A DNA stretch of 5,412 nucleotides from an uncultured Gammaproteobacteria bacterium. GTDB taxonomy: Bacteria; Pseudomonadota; Gammaproteobacteria; Arenicellales; UBA868. Made by a program: the position numbers and the translations under genes. The notes under the pieces are model-generated. The model was not told the DNA's origin. It saw only the letters and a list, made by a program, of their open reading frames with translations, and made no database searches. How positions within the stretch are numbered: position 1 is the stretch's first letter; each line of letters begins with the position of its first letter. Below, one piece after another: positions 1-4,958 of this stretch. The stretch is taken from NCBI GenBank assembly GCA_913051905.1, contig CAJXBY010000181.1:1-5412 (forward strand). Direction: 5' to 3'.

Positions 1-1
1 A

Positions 2-188
2 GTCTCTAGTGCCAACAAGGGCAGTTATTACTAACATACTTAATCCCATCATCAGGGTTTGGTTGACTCCAAGCATAATGTCGGGGAGAGATAAAGGAAG
101 TTGTACACGACGCAAAATTTGATATTTTGTGCATCCTGCAGATATCGCAGCATCCAATGGTGTTATCCACGCAATTGATGCCGTTGTA
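2..188 (-). pseudogene. Fragment of a ProW-type glycine betaine/proline ABC transporter permease, frameshifted
   Basis: Read from 154 down to 2, the minus strand encodes 51 residues that match the inner-membrane permease of osmoprotectant importers. They include a GCTKYQILRRVQLPL stretch (the cytoplasmic EAA-type loop that contacts the ATPase), then LPDIMLGVNQTLMMGLSM and VITALVGTRD, as in ProW-like proteins. Just upstream, the frame in phase reads poorly. A neighbouring frame at 188-156 reads YNGINCVDNTI, which aligns with the GINQV segment that precedes this loop in E. coli ProW (recalled from memory). The family alignment is restored if a small indel lies near 155. The piece runs off the left edge and its N-terminal half is absent. 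Its GC (about 43%) is well below the rest of the window, so it is probably foreign or a chimeric join. The family call is fairly secure; whether the frameshift is biological or a sequencing error is open. Confidence 0.72.
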
Positions 189-217
189 TTACCACCAAGC
201 ACTATAGCCGACCGCAT

Positions 218-604
218 TTACACATCTCCAGACCACACCACCAAACCGGCATCCTCGGAGTCCTGGGCGATCCGCGACACTACGAAGGAACAGAGGTTAT
301 CAGACATCTGCTGGATCACCGGGTGTTCCCAGAGGTCAACCTCTTTCTGGAGCTCGAGGCTCTTGCGCCGGACCGCCTCCTCGGGCCAGCCGACCACTTC
401 GTCTTTGGCCCAGGTCTTTACCTTGACCGCTGACTCGCGCGCATGCGACATGTCGGGCGCATTGATCATCTTGCGGAGGGGCTCCTCCATCAAGGTGGTG
501 TCCATGTTGCGGAGCATCTTGGGCAGCCCCGGCATCACTTTCAGCGTGTCCGTGGCTGCAAGAGGGTCCATGGAGTCCTCCGGAGCCTCTGCCCGGAAGA
601 ATTG
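218..604 (-). other. Unrecognised coding-like segment replacing the C-terminal two thirds of GpsA
   Basis: This is residues 134-261 of the chimeric frame. It has GC near 60% and strongly GC-biased third codon positions, like the neighbouring genes, so it looks like real coding sequence rather than antisense noise. The protein is rich in charged and probably helical stretches, including EEPLRKMINAPDMSHARE, VKTWAKDEVVGWPEEAVRRK and LELQKEVDLWEHPVIQQM, with several tryptophans and no obvious membrane segment or catalytic motif. I do not recognise the family. It could be a fragment of another gene brought in by a deletion or recombination, or by misassembly. It carries no visible terminal inverted repeats or transposase signature. 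The TAA that ends it is followed immediately, in the same frame, by an ATG at 217-215 that leads into the permease fragment. Confidence 0.5.
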
Positions 605-1003
605 CCAGATGGCCGGAACCGCTGCATCTCCCAGTACCTGGTCGAATACCTCGCTCAGCAGTAGGCCGCTGTCCGGCTCAAAACCCTTGGTGCCCCAGCA
701 GATTCGGGGCGAGTCGGGAAACGCGCCTAGATGTTGGGAGAACCGTTCGAGCACCGGTCTGAACCCGTGGCTTGGAACGGCGACCACAAAATCAGTGTTG
801 TGCTCAATCAGCTCCTCGAAACGGCTGGTGACCTGGACGTTGTCCGGCAGCGGCAGCCCTCCAAGGGACCGGATACGAGGTCCGGTTTGATGATGGCTCC
901 AGAGCAGGACTGTGCGGCCGGCGCGGGCAGTCAAAAGGGCGAGTGCCGTTCCCCAGGAGCCTGCGCCCAGTACGCCCAGGGCCTGACTTTCTTTTTTGTT
1001 CAA
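218..1003 (-). pseudogene. gpsA: Glycerol-3-phosphate dehydrogenase GpsA, N-terminal part only, fused in frame to unrelated sequence
   Basis: GpsA makes sn-glycerol-3-phosphate from dihydroxyacetone phosphate with NAD(P)H, for phospholipid synthesis. Residues 10-133 are typical: the Rossmann motif GAGSWG (13-18), LPLPDNV (50-56), AVPSHGFR (75-82), the CWGTKGFEP stretch (102-110) and LLLSEVFDQVLG. Homology ends at about W133 (position 605), exactly where the family continues with an SGPTFA-like motif. The rest of the cofactor domain and the whole C-terminal substrate domain are missing; the family is usually about 330-340 residues. The frame continues for 128 unrelated residues to TAA at 220-218. 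Neither other minus-strand frame past 605 restores GpsA. The start is TTG at 1003, because a TGA lies ten codons upstream in frame; an ATG at 1010 is in another frame. No clear Shine-Dalgarno site is visible. The position downstream of secB is the usual one. As written, the product should be inactive. Confidence 0.85.
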
Positions 1004-1051
1004 AGCGCATGACGCCGGGGTATCTCACGCCGGCTTCGGGTAAAACGCGTT

Positions 1052-1534
1052 TCAGTTCGTTCCGGCACTGCTGCCGTTGCCTGATGAGGCCTCTACAGCT
1101 GCTTTTTTGTTCTGGTACATCACGTCGAAGTTGACCGGACTCAGCAGCAGATGGGGGAATCCCCCCTTGGCGACCATCTGTCCCACGGTCTCACGAAGGT
1201 AGGGGAAGAGCATGTTCGGACAAGCGCCCTCCAGAACCTGTTCCAGCGTCGATTCGTCATAGCCTTTTAACGTGAAGACCCCGGCTTGTTCACATTCCGC
1301 GAGAAAGGCTGTTTCTTCGCCGGATTTTGCGGTCACCGTGCATGCCAGTACTGCCTCGAAAAGGCCGTTCTCCTGGTCGATCACCTGGTGCGAGACGTTC
1401 AGCTGAATATCAATCTTGGGGCTGAATTCGCGGGAAAAAATGTGCGGGCTGCAGGGAGATTCGAAGGAGAAATCCTTGACGTACACCTGGTTGAAACTGA
1501 AGGTGGGCTGGCCAACAGCGTCGGGGTCTAACAT
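1052..1534 (-). CDS. secB: Protein-export chaperone SecB
   Basis: SecB is a cytosolic homotetrameric chaperone that keeps some preproteins unfolded and delivers them to SecA at the SecYEG translocon. The 160-residue product matches the family along its length: FNQVYVKDFSFESPCSP (14-30), a VTAKSGEETAFLAECEQAGVF core (67-87), CPNMLFPYLRE (105-115) and the hallmark GGFPHLLLSPVNFD (124-137). The tail after residue 142 is low-complexity (Ser, Gly, Ala), as is common in SecB. I chose the ATG at 1534, giving a normal length and starting 26 bp after the rhodanese stop. An in-frame ATG at 1594 would add 20 proline- and histidine-rich residues and overlap the rhodanese gene. No good Shine-Dalgarno site is seen upstream. 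It lies between rhodanese and gpsA on the same strand and is probably cotranscribed. The glutaredoxin gene grxC, often found between yibN and secB, is absent. Confidence 0.96.
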   Translation of the reverse strand: MLDPDAVGQPTFSFNQVYVKDFSFESPCSPHIFSREFSPKIDIQLNVSHQVIDQENGLFEAVLACTVTAKSGEETAFLAECEQAGVFTLKGYDESTLEQVLEGACPNMLFPYLRETVGQMVAKGGFPHLLLSPVNFDVMYQNKKAAVEASSGNGSSAGTN

Positions 1535-1560
1535 GGTGGGGTCTGCCGGGTGGTTAGGAT

Positions 1561-1980
1561 TCAGCGTTCGATGGGAAGGTTTTCTTTCTCCCACGCGGTG
1601 ACACCACCGGTCAGTGTATAGACATCGGAGAACTCGTTCTTGCGCAAAATGGCCGCCGCACGACCGGCCCGGGTGCCACTCTGGCAGGTCAGGACAATCG
1701 GTTTTTTCTTGTCGCGATACTTGTTCAGGCGCTTCAGGTTGTCTTTGAATTCACCCATCGGAATGTTGATGGCTGCGGGTATGTGGCCTTTGTTGAATTC
1801 AGCAGACTCGCAGACGTCGACGACAATCGCTCCCTCGTGATTGATCAGCTGCGGCAACTGCACCGCGCTGACCTGGTTTGAGCCGCCACTGCGGCGTAGC
1901 GTATCGACCACAATCAGCGTGCTGATCACCACAAGCGCGGCGAACAGGTGCCAGTTCAGGGTAATGAATTGAATGTCCAT
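1561..1980 (-). CDS. Membrane-anchored single-domain rhodanese (YibN-like)
   Basis: Rhodaneses move sulfane sulfur through a cysteine persulfide. This 139-residue protein has one N-terminal hydrophobic helix (about residues 8-26, FAALVVISTLIVV) followed by a complete rhodanese domain (about 36-138). The domain contains VVDVCESAEFNKGHIPAAINIP (the DxR/E..E...GHI.GA.N.P signature) and the active-site loop CQSGTR, with catalytic Cys99. GGVTAWEKENLP closes the domain. The active site is intact, so the enzyme should be competent; its acceptor is not evident. It resembles E. coli YibN, which also lies upstream of secB and gpsA. Being a short anchored rhodanese behind an ArsR regulator, it also recalls the ygaV-ygaP pair. 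The start at 1980 gives the expected short N-terminus before the membrane helix. The Shine-Dalgarno site is weak or absent. Confidence 0.92.
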   Translation of the reverse strand: MDIQFITLNWHLFAALVVISTLIVVDTLRRSGGSNQVSAVQLPQLINHEGAIVVDVCESAEFNKGHIPAAINIPMGEFKDNLKRLNKYRDKKKPIVLTCQSGTRAGRAAAILRKNEFSDVYTLTGGVTAWEKENLPIER

Positions 1981-2020
1981 GAAATGGTCAGCGCTCAGAC
2001 GGCTAGGCTAGTGTACAGCA

Positions 2021-2045
2021 AGCTGGCCGCAGTCAGCGGCCTGCT
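2021..2045. other. GC-rich inverted repeat between the regulator and rhodanese genes
   Basis: GGCCGC at 2025-2030 and GCGGCC at 2036-2041 form a perfect 6-bp stem around the loop AGTCA. After one T-T mismatch the pairing resumes with AGC (2021-2023) against GCT (2043-2045), for nine pairs in all. It is in the 89-bp gap between the ArsR stop and the rhodanese start. Neither strand has a T-run after the stem, so it is not a standard intrinsic terminator. It could be an mRNA processing or stability element, a partial attenuator, or chance. Confidence 0.4.
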
Positions 2046-2069
2046 CAGCATACGACAATCGCTCAGGAA

Positions 2070-2429
2070 TTACCCGGTCGTCGGGCTGCAGAAAGCTGCG
2101 TGCATGGTCCCCATGAGTTGCAGTATCTTGTCATCGCCGATCCGGTAAAAAACCTTGTTGGCGTCCTTGCGTGAGTCGAGAATGCCCTTGTCTCGCAGGA
2201 TCGAAAGATGCTGGGAAATGTTGCTCTGGGAAGTGCCGACCCGCTCGACCAGGTCCTGAACGCTGATCTCGCTGGCACCGGCAAGAATACAGAGAATCTT
2301 CAGCCGCAGGGGATGGCCCATGGCTTTCAGCGCCCGAGACGCGATGTAAAGGTCTCGTTCGTCGGCCAGCATTTCTACTGCGCTGGTCACTTCATTTGAG
2401 GAAGATTCAGTATCTGAAACCAAGGCCAT
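2070..2429 (-). CDS. ArsR-family transcriptional repressor with a YgaV/BigR-like cysteine pair
   Basis: This is a 119-residue winged helix-turn-helix repressor of the ArsR/SmtB family. The order is an acidic N-terminal tail, ASRALKAMGHPLRLKILCIL (30-49, the family's dimer and first core helix), VQDLVERVGTSQSNISQHLSILRDKGIL (57-84, recognition helix SQSNISQHL), then DANKVFYRI (89-97, the wing) and a C-terminal dimerisation helix ending AAFCSP. The metal site ELCVC of ArsR/SmtB is lacking. Instead there are two cysteines, C47 in LCIL and C114 near the C-terminus, 67 residues apart. This matches the placement of the redox pair in YgaV and the related BigR and SqrR, which sense (per)sulfides by forming a di- or tetrasulfide link. 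The next gene downstream is a rhodanese, which supports a sulfur-stress role. Autoregulation is likely from the AT-rich palindrome upstream. The family is certain; the ligand is inferred. Confidence 0.9.
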   Translation of the reverse strand: MALVSDTESSSNEVTSAVEMLADERDLYIASRALKAMGHPLRLKILCILAGASEISVQDLVERVGTSQSNISQHLSILRDKGILDSRKDANKVFYRIGDDKILQLMGTMHAAFCSPTTG

Positions 2430-2453
2430 ACCGGCACTTTTTGATAAATTACG

Positions 2454-2496
2454 TTAATATTAAACTTACCTTATACGCTAATGTACGATTTGTCTA
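2454..2496 (-). promoter_or_regulatory. Putative promoter and operator of the arsR-rhodanese cluster
   Basis: On the minus strand, TAGACA (2496-2491) and TATAAG (2475-2470) resemble -35 and -10 boxes, though the 15-bp spacer is short. The expected start of transcription, near 2463, falls at the edge of a perfect 10-bp palindrome, TTAATATTAA (2454-2463). This lies inside an island of about 29% GC (2430-2480) in otherwise GC-rich DNA. An AT-rich palindrome over the start site fits an ArsR-type operator and self-repression. It is a prediction from sequence pattern only. Confidence 0.4.
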
Positions 2497-2546
2497 GTCC
2501 TCTGATCCGGCCCCTGAAATTCTGTCCGGAGAAGCCAGCTTACACG

Positions 2547-2558
2547 GGGCTCGAGCCC
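2547..2558. repeat. Perfect 12-bp palindrome upstream of ctpA
   Basis: GGGCTCGAGCCC is fully self-complementary. It lies upstream of the predicted ctpA promoter in the divergent intergenic region. It could be a binding site for a dimeric regulator. With no loop, it is a poor RNA hairpin. Chance occurrence in GC-rich DNA is possible. Confidence 0.3.
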
Positions 2559-2579
2559 ACAGCGCGCCGGGGGGCGAGA

Positions 2580-2608
2580 TCAACAAGCGGGGGGCGCCGA
2601 TTTATACT
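2580..2608 (+). promoter_or_regulatory. Putative sigma-70 promoter of ctpA
   Basis: TCAACA (2580-2585, four of six matches to TTGACA) and TATACT (2603-2608, five of six matches to TATAAT) are separated by exactly 17 bp. Transcription would start near 2615 and give a leader of about 46 nt before the ctpA start at 2661. No other candidate in the 2482-2660 gap is as good. Confidence 0.5.
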
Positions 2609-2649
2609 TGCACCGGTTGTCCGGCCCAACAGCGATCGTCCGCCACGCT

Positions 2650-2653
2650 GGAG
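2650..2653 (+). promoter_or_regulatory. Shine-Dalgarno site that fixes the ctpA start
   Basis: GGAG ends seven bases before the ATG at 2661. It supports this ATG over the in-frame ATG at 2481, which would put 60 arginine- and proline-rich residues in front of an obvious signal peptide. Confidence 0.7.
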
Positions 2654-2660
2654 TGAAAGA

Positions 2661-3956
2661 ATGAAGACCCTGTCCCGAACCCTGATCGGTGTGATTCTCT
2701 GGCTGGTCACGGGTGTCGGTCATACGGTGTACGCCGAGGGCACCGCCGACGCGGTCGTTCTGCCGGTGGAGGACCTCAAGGCCTTTGCTGAGATTTTCGG
2801 CAAGATCAAGTCCGACTACGTCGAAGACATATCGGACAGTCAGTTGCTCAATGATGCGATCAAAGGCATGTTGGGGGGGCTGGATCCCCATACGGTATAC
2901 CTGGACCCCGAGTCCTATCGGGAAATGAATATCGACACGCATGGGGAGTTTGGCGGTCTGGGTCTTGAAGTCACGCTGGAAGACGGTGTGATCAGGGTGG
3001 TCGCACCCATAGACGGAACACCGGCCGACAAGGCCGGTCTGAAGGCTGGCGACCTGATCATCAGTCTTGACGGCATCAAGGTCGAAGGGCAATCCCTCGA
3101 TGAAGCCGTGTCGCTGATGCGCGGTGAACCCGGCTCCGAGATCATTCTGACGATCGTGCGCGAAGACCGTCCGCAGCCTTTCGATGTGACACTTGAAAGG
3201 GCCATCATCCACATCGAGAGCGTCCGCGGTCAGCTGCTTGACCCGGGATTTGGTTATGTCCGGGTCAGCCAGTTCCAGACCGACACGGCCGGGTCCCTGC
3301 GCCGCGAACTGGTGCGTCTGACAGGCGAAGCGGACGGCGCATTAAAGGGCCTGATTCTGGACCTGCGCGATAATCCCGGCGGTGTGCTGGACGGTGCAGT
3401 GGAGGTCAGCGATACCTTCCTGAGAAAAGGTCTGATTGTCTCAACGCGTGGGCGTAGTGCCGATTCCAAAGTAACCTTCAACGCGACACCCAAGGATTAT
3501 CTCAGTGGCGCACCCCTGGTGGTACTCGTGAACAGCGGGTCCGCCTCGGCATCCGAAATCGTGGCCGGTGCCCTGCAGGACCACGGCCGCGCCCTGATCC
3601 TGGGGAGCCGGACCTTTGGCAAAGGTTCGGTTCAGACCATCCTGCCGATGCACAACGGCGCTGCGCTGAAAATCACAACGGCGCGCTATTACACGCCCAA
3701 CGATCGTTCTATACAAGCTACCGGTATTACGCCAGACGTGATCAGCAGTGTGCGCAATGGGGGCGCTGAACAGAGCCGAGAATCCCGCAACCGGCTTCGT
3801 GAATCAGATCTTTCGGGTCACCTGGAGAACGAGTCTGAGGGCGGCGGAAACGCGGCCGGTGTTGAAGAAGACAGCCTCAACGCGCGCGATACGCAGGTCC
3901 GTGAAGCGTTGAACATTCTCATGGGGATGGCGATCGCCGCTCAATCGTCTTCGTGA
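2661..3956 (+). CDS. ctpA: Carboxy-terminal processing protease, S41 family (CtpA/Prc type)
   Basis: This is a periplasmic serine endoprotease that clips proteins near their C-termini; relatives degrade cell-wall hydrolases or mature exported proteins. The 431-residue product has a Sec signal peptide (residues 1-25, likely cut after VYA). Next are a helical N-terminal region containing GMLGGLDPHTVYLDP (69-83), a PDZ domain (about 95-180, with GLGLEV and AGLKAGDLIISLDG), and the S41 catalytic core (about 185-365). The Ser-Lys dyad is S296 in NSGSASASE and K321 in TFGKGSVQ, 25 residues apart as in the family; Q325 completes the site. RDNPGG at 236-241 is also diagnostic. The tail (366-431) is polar and ends in a short helix. 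Start evidence is the GGAG site and the signal peptide. In many gammaproteobacteria gpmI and envC precede ctpA; neither is present here, and the gene has its own promoter. Confidence 0.94.
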   Translation: MKTLSRTLIGVILWLVTGVGHTVYAEGTADAVVLPVEDLKAFAEIFGKIKSDYVEDISDSQLLNDAIKGMLGGLDPHTVYLDPESYREMNIDTHGEFGGLGLEVTLEDGVIRVVAPIDGTPADKAGLKAGDLIISLDGIKVEGQSLDEAVSLMRGEPGSEIILTIVREDRPQPFDVTLERAIIHIESVRGQLLDPGFGYVRVSQFQTDTAGSLRRELVRLTGEADGALKGLILDLRDNPGGVLDGAVEVSDTFLRKGLIVSTRGRSADSKVTFNATPKDYLSGAPLVVLVNSGSASASEIVAGALQDHGRALILGSRTFGKGSVQTILPMHNGAALKITTARYYTPNDRSIQATGITPDVISSVRNGGAEQSRESRNRLRESDLSGHLENESEGGGNAAGVEEDSLNARDTQVREALNILMGMAIAAQSSS

Positions 3957-4010
3957 ACGCCATGGGCGGGGCTGCGAATCCAACCGATGCACACTGCCGC
4001 AGGAGGTATT

Positions 4011-4457
4011 TCACGGCGTTTGAAGGACGCACTCCCAGGAGCGCAGCGGCGCCTCCCTGGCGCCCTCGATCTGCCACATCGCGCCTTCAGTCATGACGGT
4101 GGTCGGGTTTTTCTTGTTGGGGTCTTTGCGGGCTTTGCCTGACCAGTACATCCGGTATGTGCTTGCCAGATCACAGCCAGTTGCGCTGTAGATCGAGCAG
4201 TACTCAAATCCGATCTGCGCCACGCGGTAGATATCAACCGACACCGGCAGGTTGAAGCAGCCCGTCCGACTCCGGTTGGGTAGCAGGTACAGCTCCCGCT
4301 GCTGATTCTGGTTGTTGACGGTATAAAAGCGAATTGAAGCGGCGGGACTGTCGGGCTGGGGGCTGGAAGACTGGCAGGCCGTCTGTAGCAGTACGGCAGC
4401 GAAAACGATGACGTGGCGGAGGGCTGGTCGAACCGGCGGACCCAGGCTCAGTTCCAC
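4011..4457 (-). CDS. Probable lipoprotein of unknown function with four conserved-looking cysteines
   Basis: I do not recognise this 148-residue protein. It begins with a basic n-region (R10, R14), a hydrophobic stretch HVIVFAAVLL (15-24) and QTAC, so C28 may be lipidated. The lipobox is imperfect, because Q instead of L is at -3. After a Ser/Pro linker comes a compact domain with FYTVNNQNQQRELYLLP, then C67, C87 (FEYCSIY), C95 and C143 (WECVL), which could make two disulfides in the periplasm. Several aromatic residues and short alternating strands suggest a small beta-rich fold. The start is GTG at 4457, overlapping the DUF2782-like gene by 10 bp, so translation is probably coupled and the two may act together. 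It converges with ctpA, leaving 54 bp between them and no clear terminator. Confidence 0.72.
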   Translation of the reverse strand: MELSLGPPVRPALRHVIVFAAVLLQTACQSSSPQPDSPAASIRFYTVNNQNQQRELYLLPNRSRTGCFNLPVSVDIYRVAQIGFEYCSIYSATGCDLASTYRMYWSGKARKDPNKKNPTTVMTEGAMWQIEGAREAPLRSWECVLQTP

Positions 4458-4765
4458 TCAAAGATCTTCCACAGCGGGATGGTGGAGAGCGGTTCAAGGT
4501 CCCGCTCCGGATCCAGGAACGATCCATCACCTGAGCGGTCTTCAATCACCTGATCGGGACCTCGTTCGTGAATGACCAGCACGGATTTCAGTTGCCCGAG
4601 GATTCGGCGTTCTCGGACCGGATAACCCGCTTCGTGTTTGACGGTCCCCGTCTGCCCCGAAACGCCCGATTTGCCCGGGTCGGCAGACTGGGTAAAACCC
4701 TGGCTCGGGCCGAGCACTAGCCCCAGAGTGAGGATGGTCGTAATAGCGTGTTGAATCTTGATCAT
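4448..4765 (-). CDS. DUF2782-family small exported protein
   Basis: This 105-residue protein has a signal peptide (about residues 1-25, KIQHAITTILTLGLVLGPS) and no lipobox, so it is probably periplasmic. After a low-complexity linker (28-45), residues 49-105 resemble the DUF2782 domain: RRILGQLKSVLVIHERGP, then DRSGDGSF, and the characteristic end PLWKIFEW. The usual family core has a glycine-rich turn and a D.DGDG element, and here the second looks like DRSGDG. Its biochemical function is unknown. DUF2782 genes are commonly found beside polA in gammaproteobacteria, as here, where polA is divergent across 193 bp. A strong GGGGAGG site (4776-4770), four bases before the ATG, fixes the start. 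The downstream lipoprotein gene overlaps its stop codon, which suggests a two-gene operon. Confidence 0.82.
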   Translation of the reverse strand: MIKIQHAITTILTLGLVLGPSQGFTQSADPGKSGVSGQTGTVKHEAGYPVRERRILGQLKSVLVIHERGPDQVIEDRSGDGSFLDPERDLEPLSTIPLWKIFEWN

Positions 4766-4769
4766 CGAG

Positions 4770-4776
4770 CCTCCCC
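4770..4776 (-). promoter_or_regulatory. Strong Shine-Dalgarno site of the DUF2782-like gene
   Basis: On the minus strand GGGGAGG lies four bases before the ATG at 4765. It is the best ribosome site in the window, unlike the weak or absent sites of the secB-side cluster, so this small operon is probably translated efficiently. Confidence 0.7.
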
Positions 4777-4860
4777 GACCGCCGCAGCATTGTCTGTAGC
4801 GAATATCGCAGAACAGATATCATCGGCCACTGTTGCCCGTCATGCAAGCGGCGTGAATGA

Positions 4861-4890
4861 GTGTCATGGTGCCTGATTGGGCCGTATACT
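4861..4890 (+). promoter_or_regulatory. Putative promoter of polA
   Basis: GTGTCA (4861-4866, four of six matches to the -35 consensus) and TATACT (4885-4890, five of six matches to the -10 consensus) are 18 bp apart. Transcription would start near 4897, with a leader of about 60 nt. The rest of the 193-bp divergent gap (4766-4958) shows short AT-rich palindromic bits (GATATC-like, 4801-4822) that may hold the opposing promoter, but no convincing pair of boxes. Confidence 0.45.
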
Positions 4891-4958
4891 TCTTGACAGC
4901 GGAAGGTGAAGGTCTTCTGGCAAACCCCGCGCCGAACTCACTCTAACTGGTGTTGACT

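Noticed and set aside
1..620. Insertion sequence as the cause of the gpsA disruption
   Set aside because: No transposase, terminal inverted repeats or target-site duplication could be found, and the permease fragment is not a mobile-element gene.
129..890. Long plus-strand open frame of 253 residues over the gpsA region
   Set aside because: It is antisense to GpsA and its fused segment, is serine-rich with no recognisable domain, and spans two junctions. It is a shadow of the minus-strand coding bias.
1535..1594. Extension of SecB to the ATG at 1594
   Set aside because: It overlaps the rhodanese gene and adds non-SecB residues. The ATG at 1534 gives the normal family length.
2481..2660. Extension of ctpA to the upstream ATG at 2481
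   Set aside because: It would place 60 arginine- and proline-rich residues before a signal peptide and would cover the predicted promoter. The GGAG site and signal peptide favour 2661.
2580..3212. Minus-strand open frame of 210 residues opposite ctpA
   Set aside because: It is antisense to a clear S41 protease with intact catalytic motifs and no domain of its own is visible.
3956..4020. Inverted repeat AACGCC / GGCGTT between the convergent genes as a shared terminator
   Set aside because: The arms are only 6 bp, lie 53 bp apart and partly overlap coding sequence, with no T-run on either strand.
4893..4898. TTGACA as the -35 box of polA
   Set aside because: It is a perfect -35 hexamer, but no acceptable -10 box follows at 16-18 bp. 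The TATACT just upstream of it pairs better with GTGTCA at 4861.
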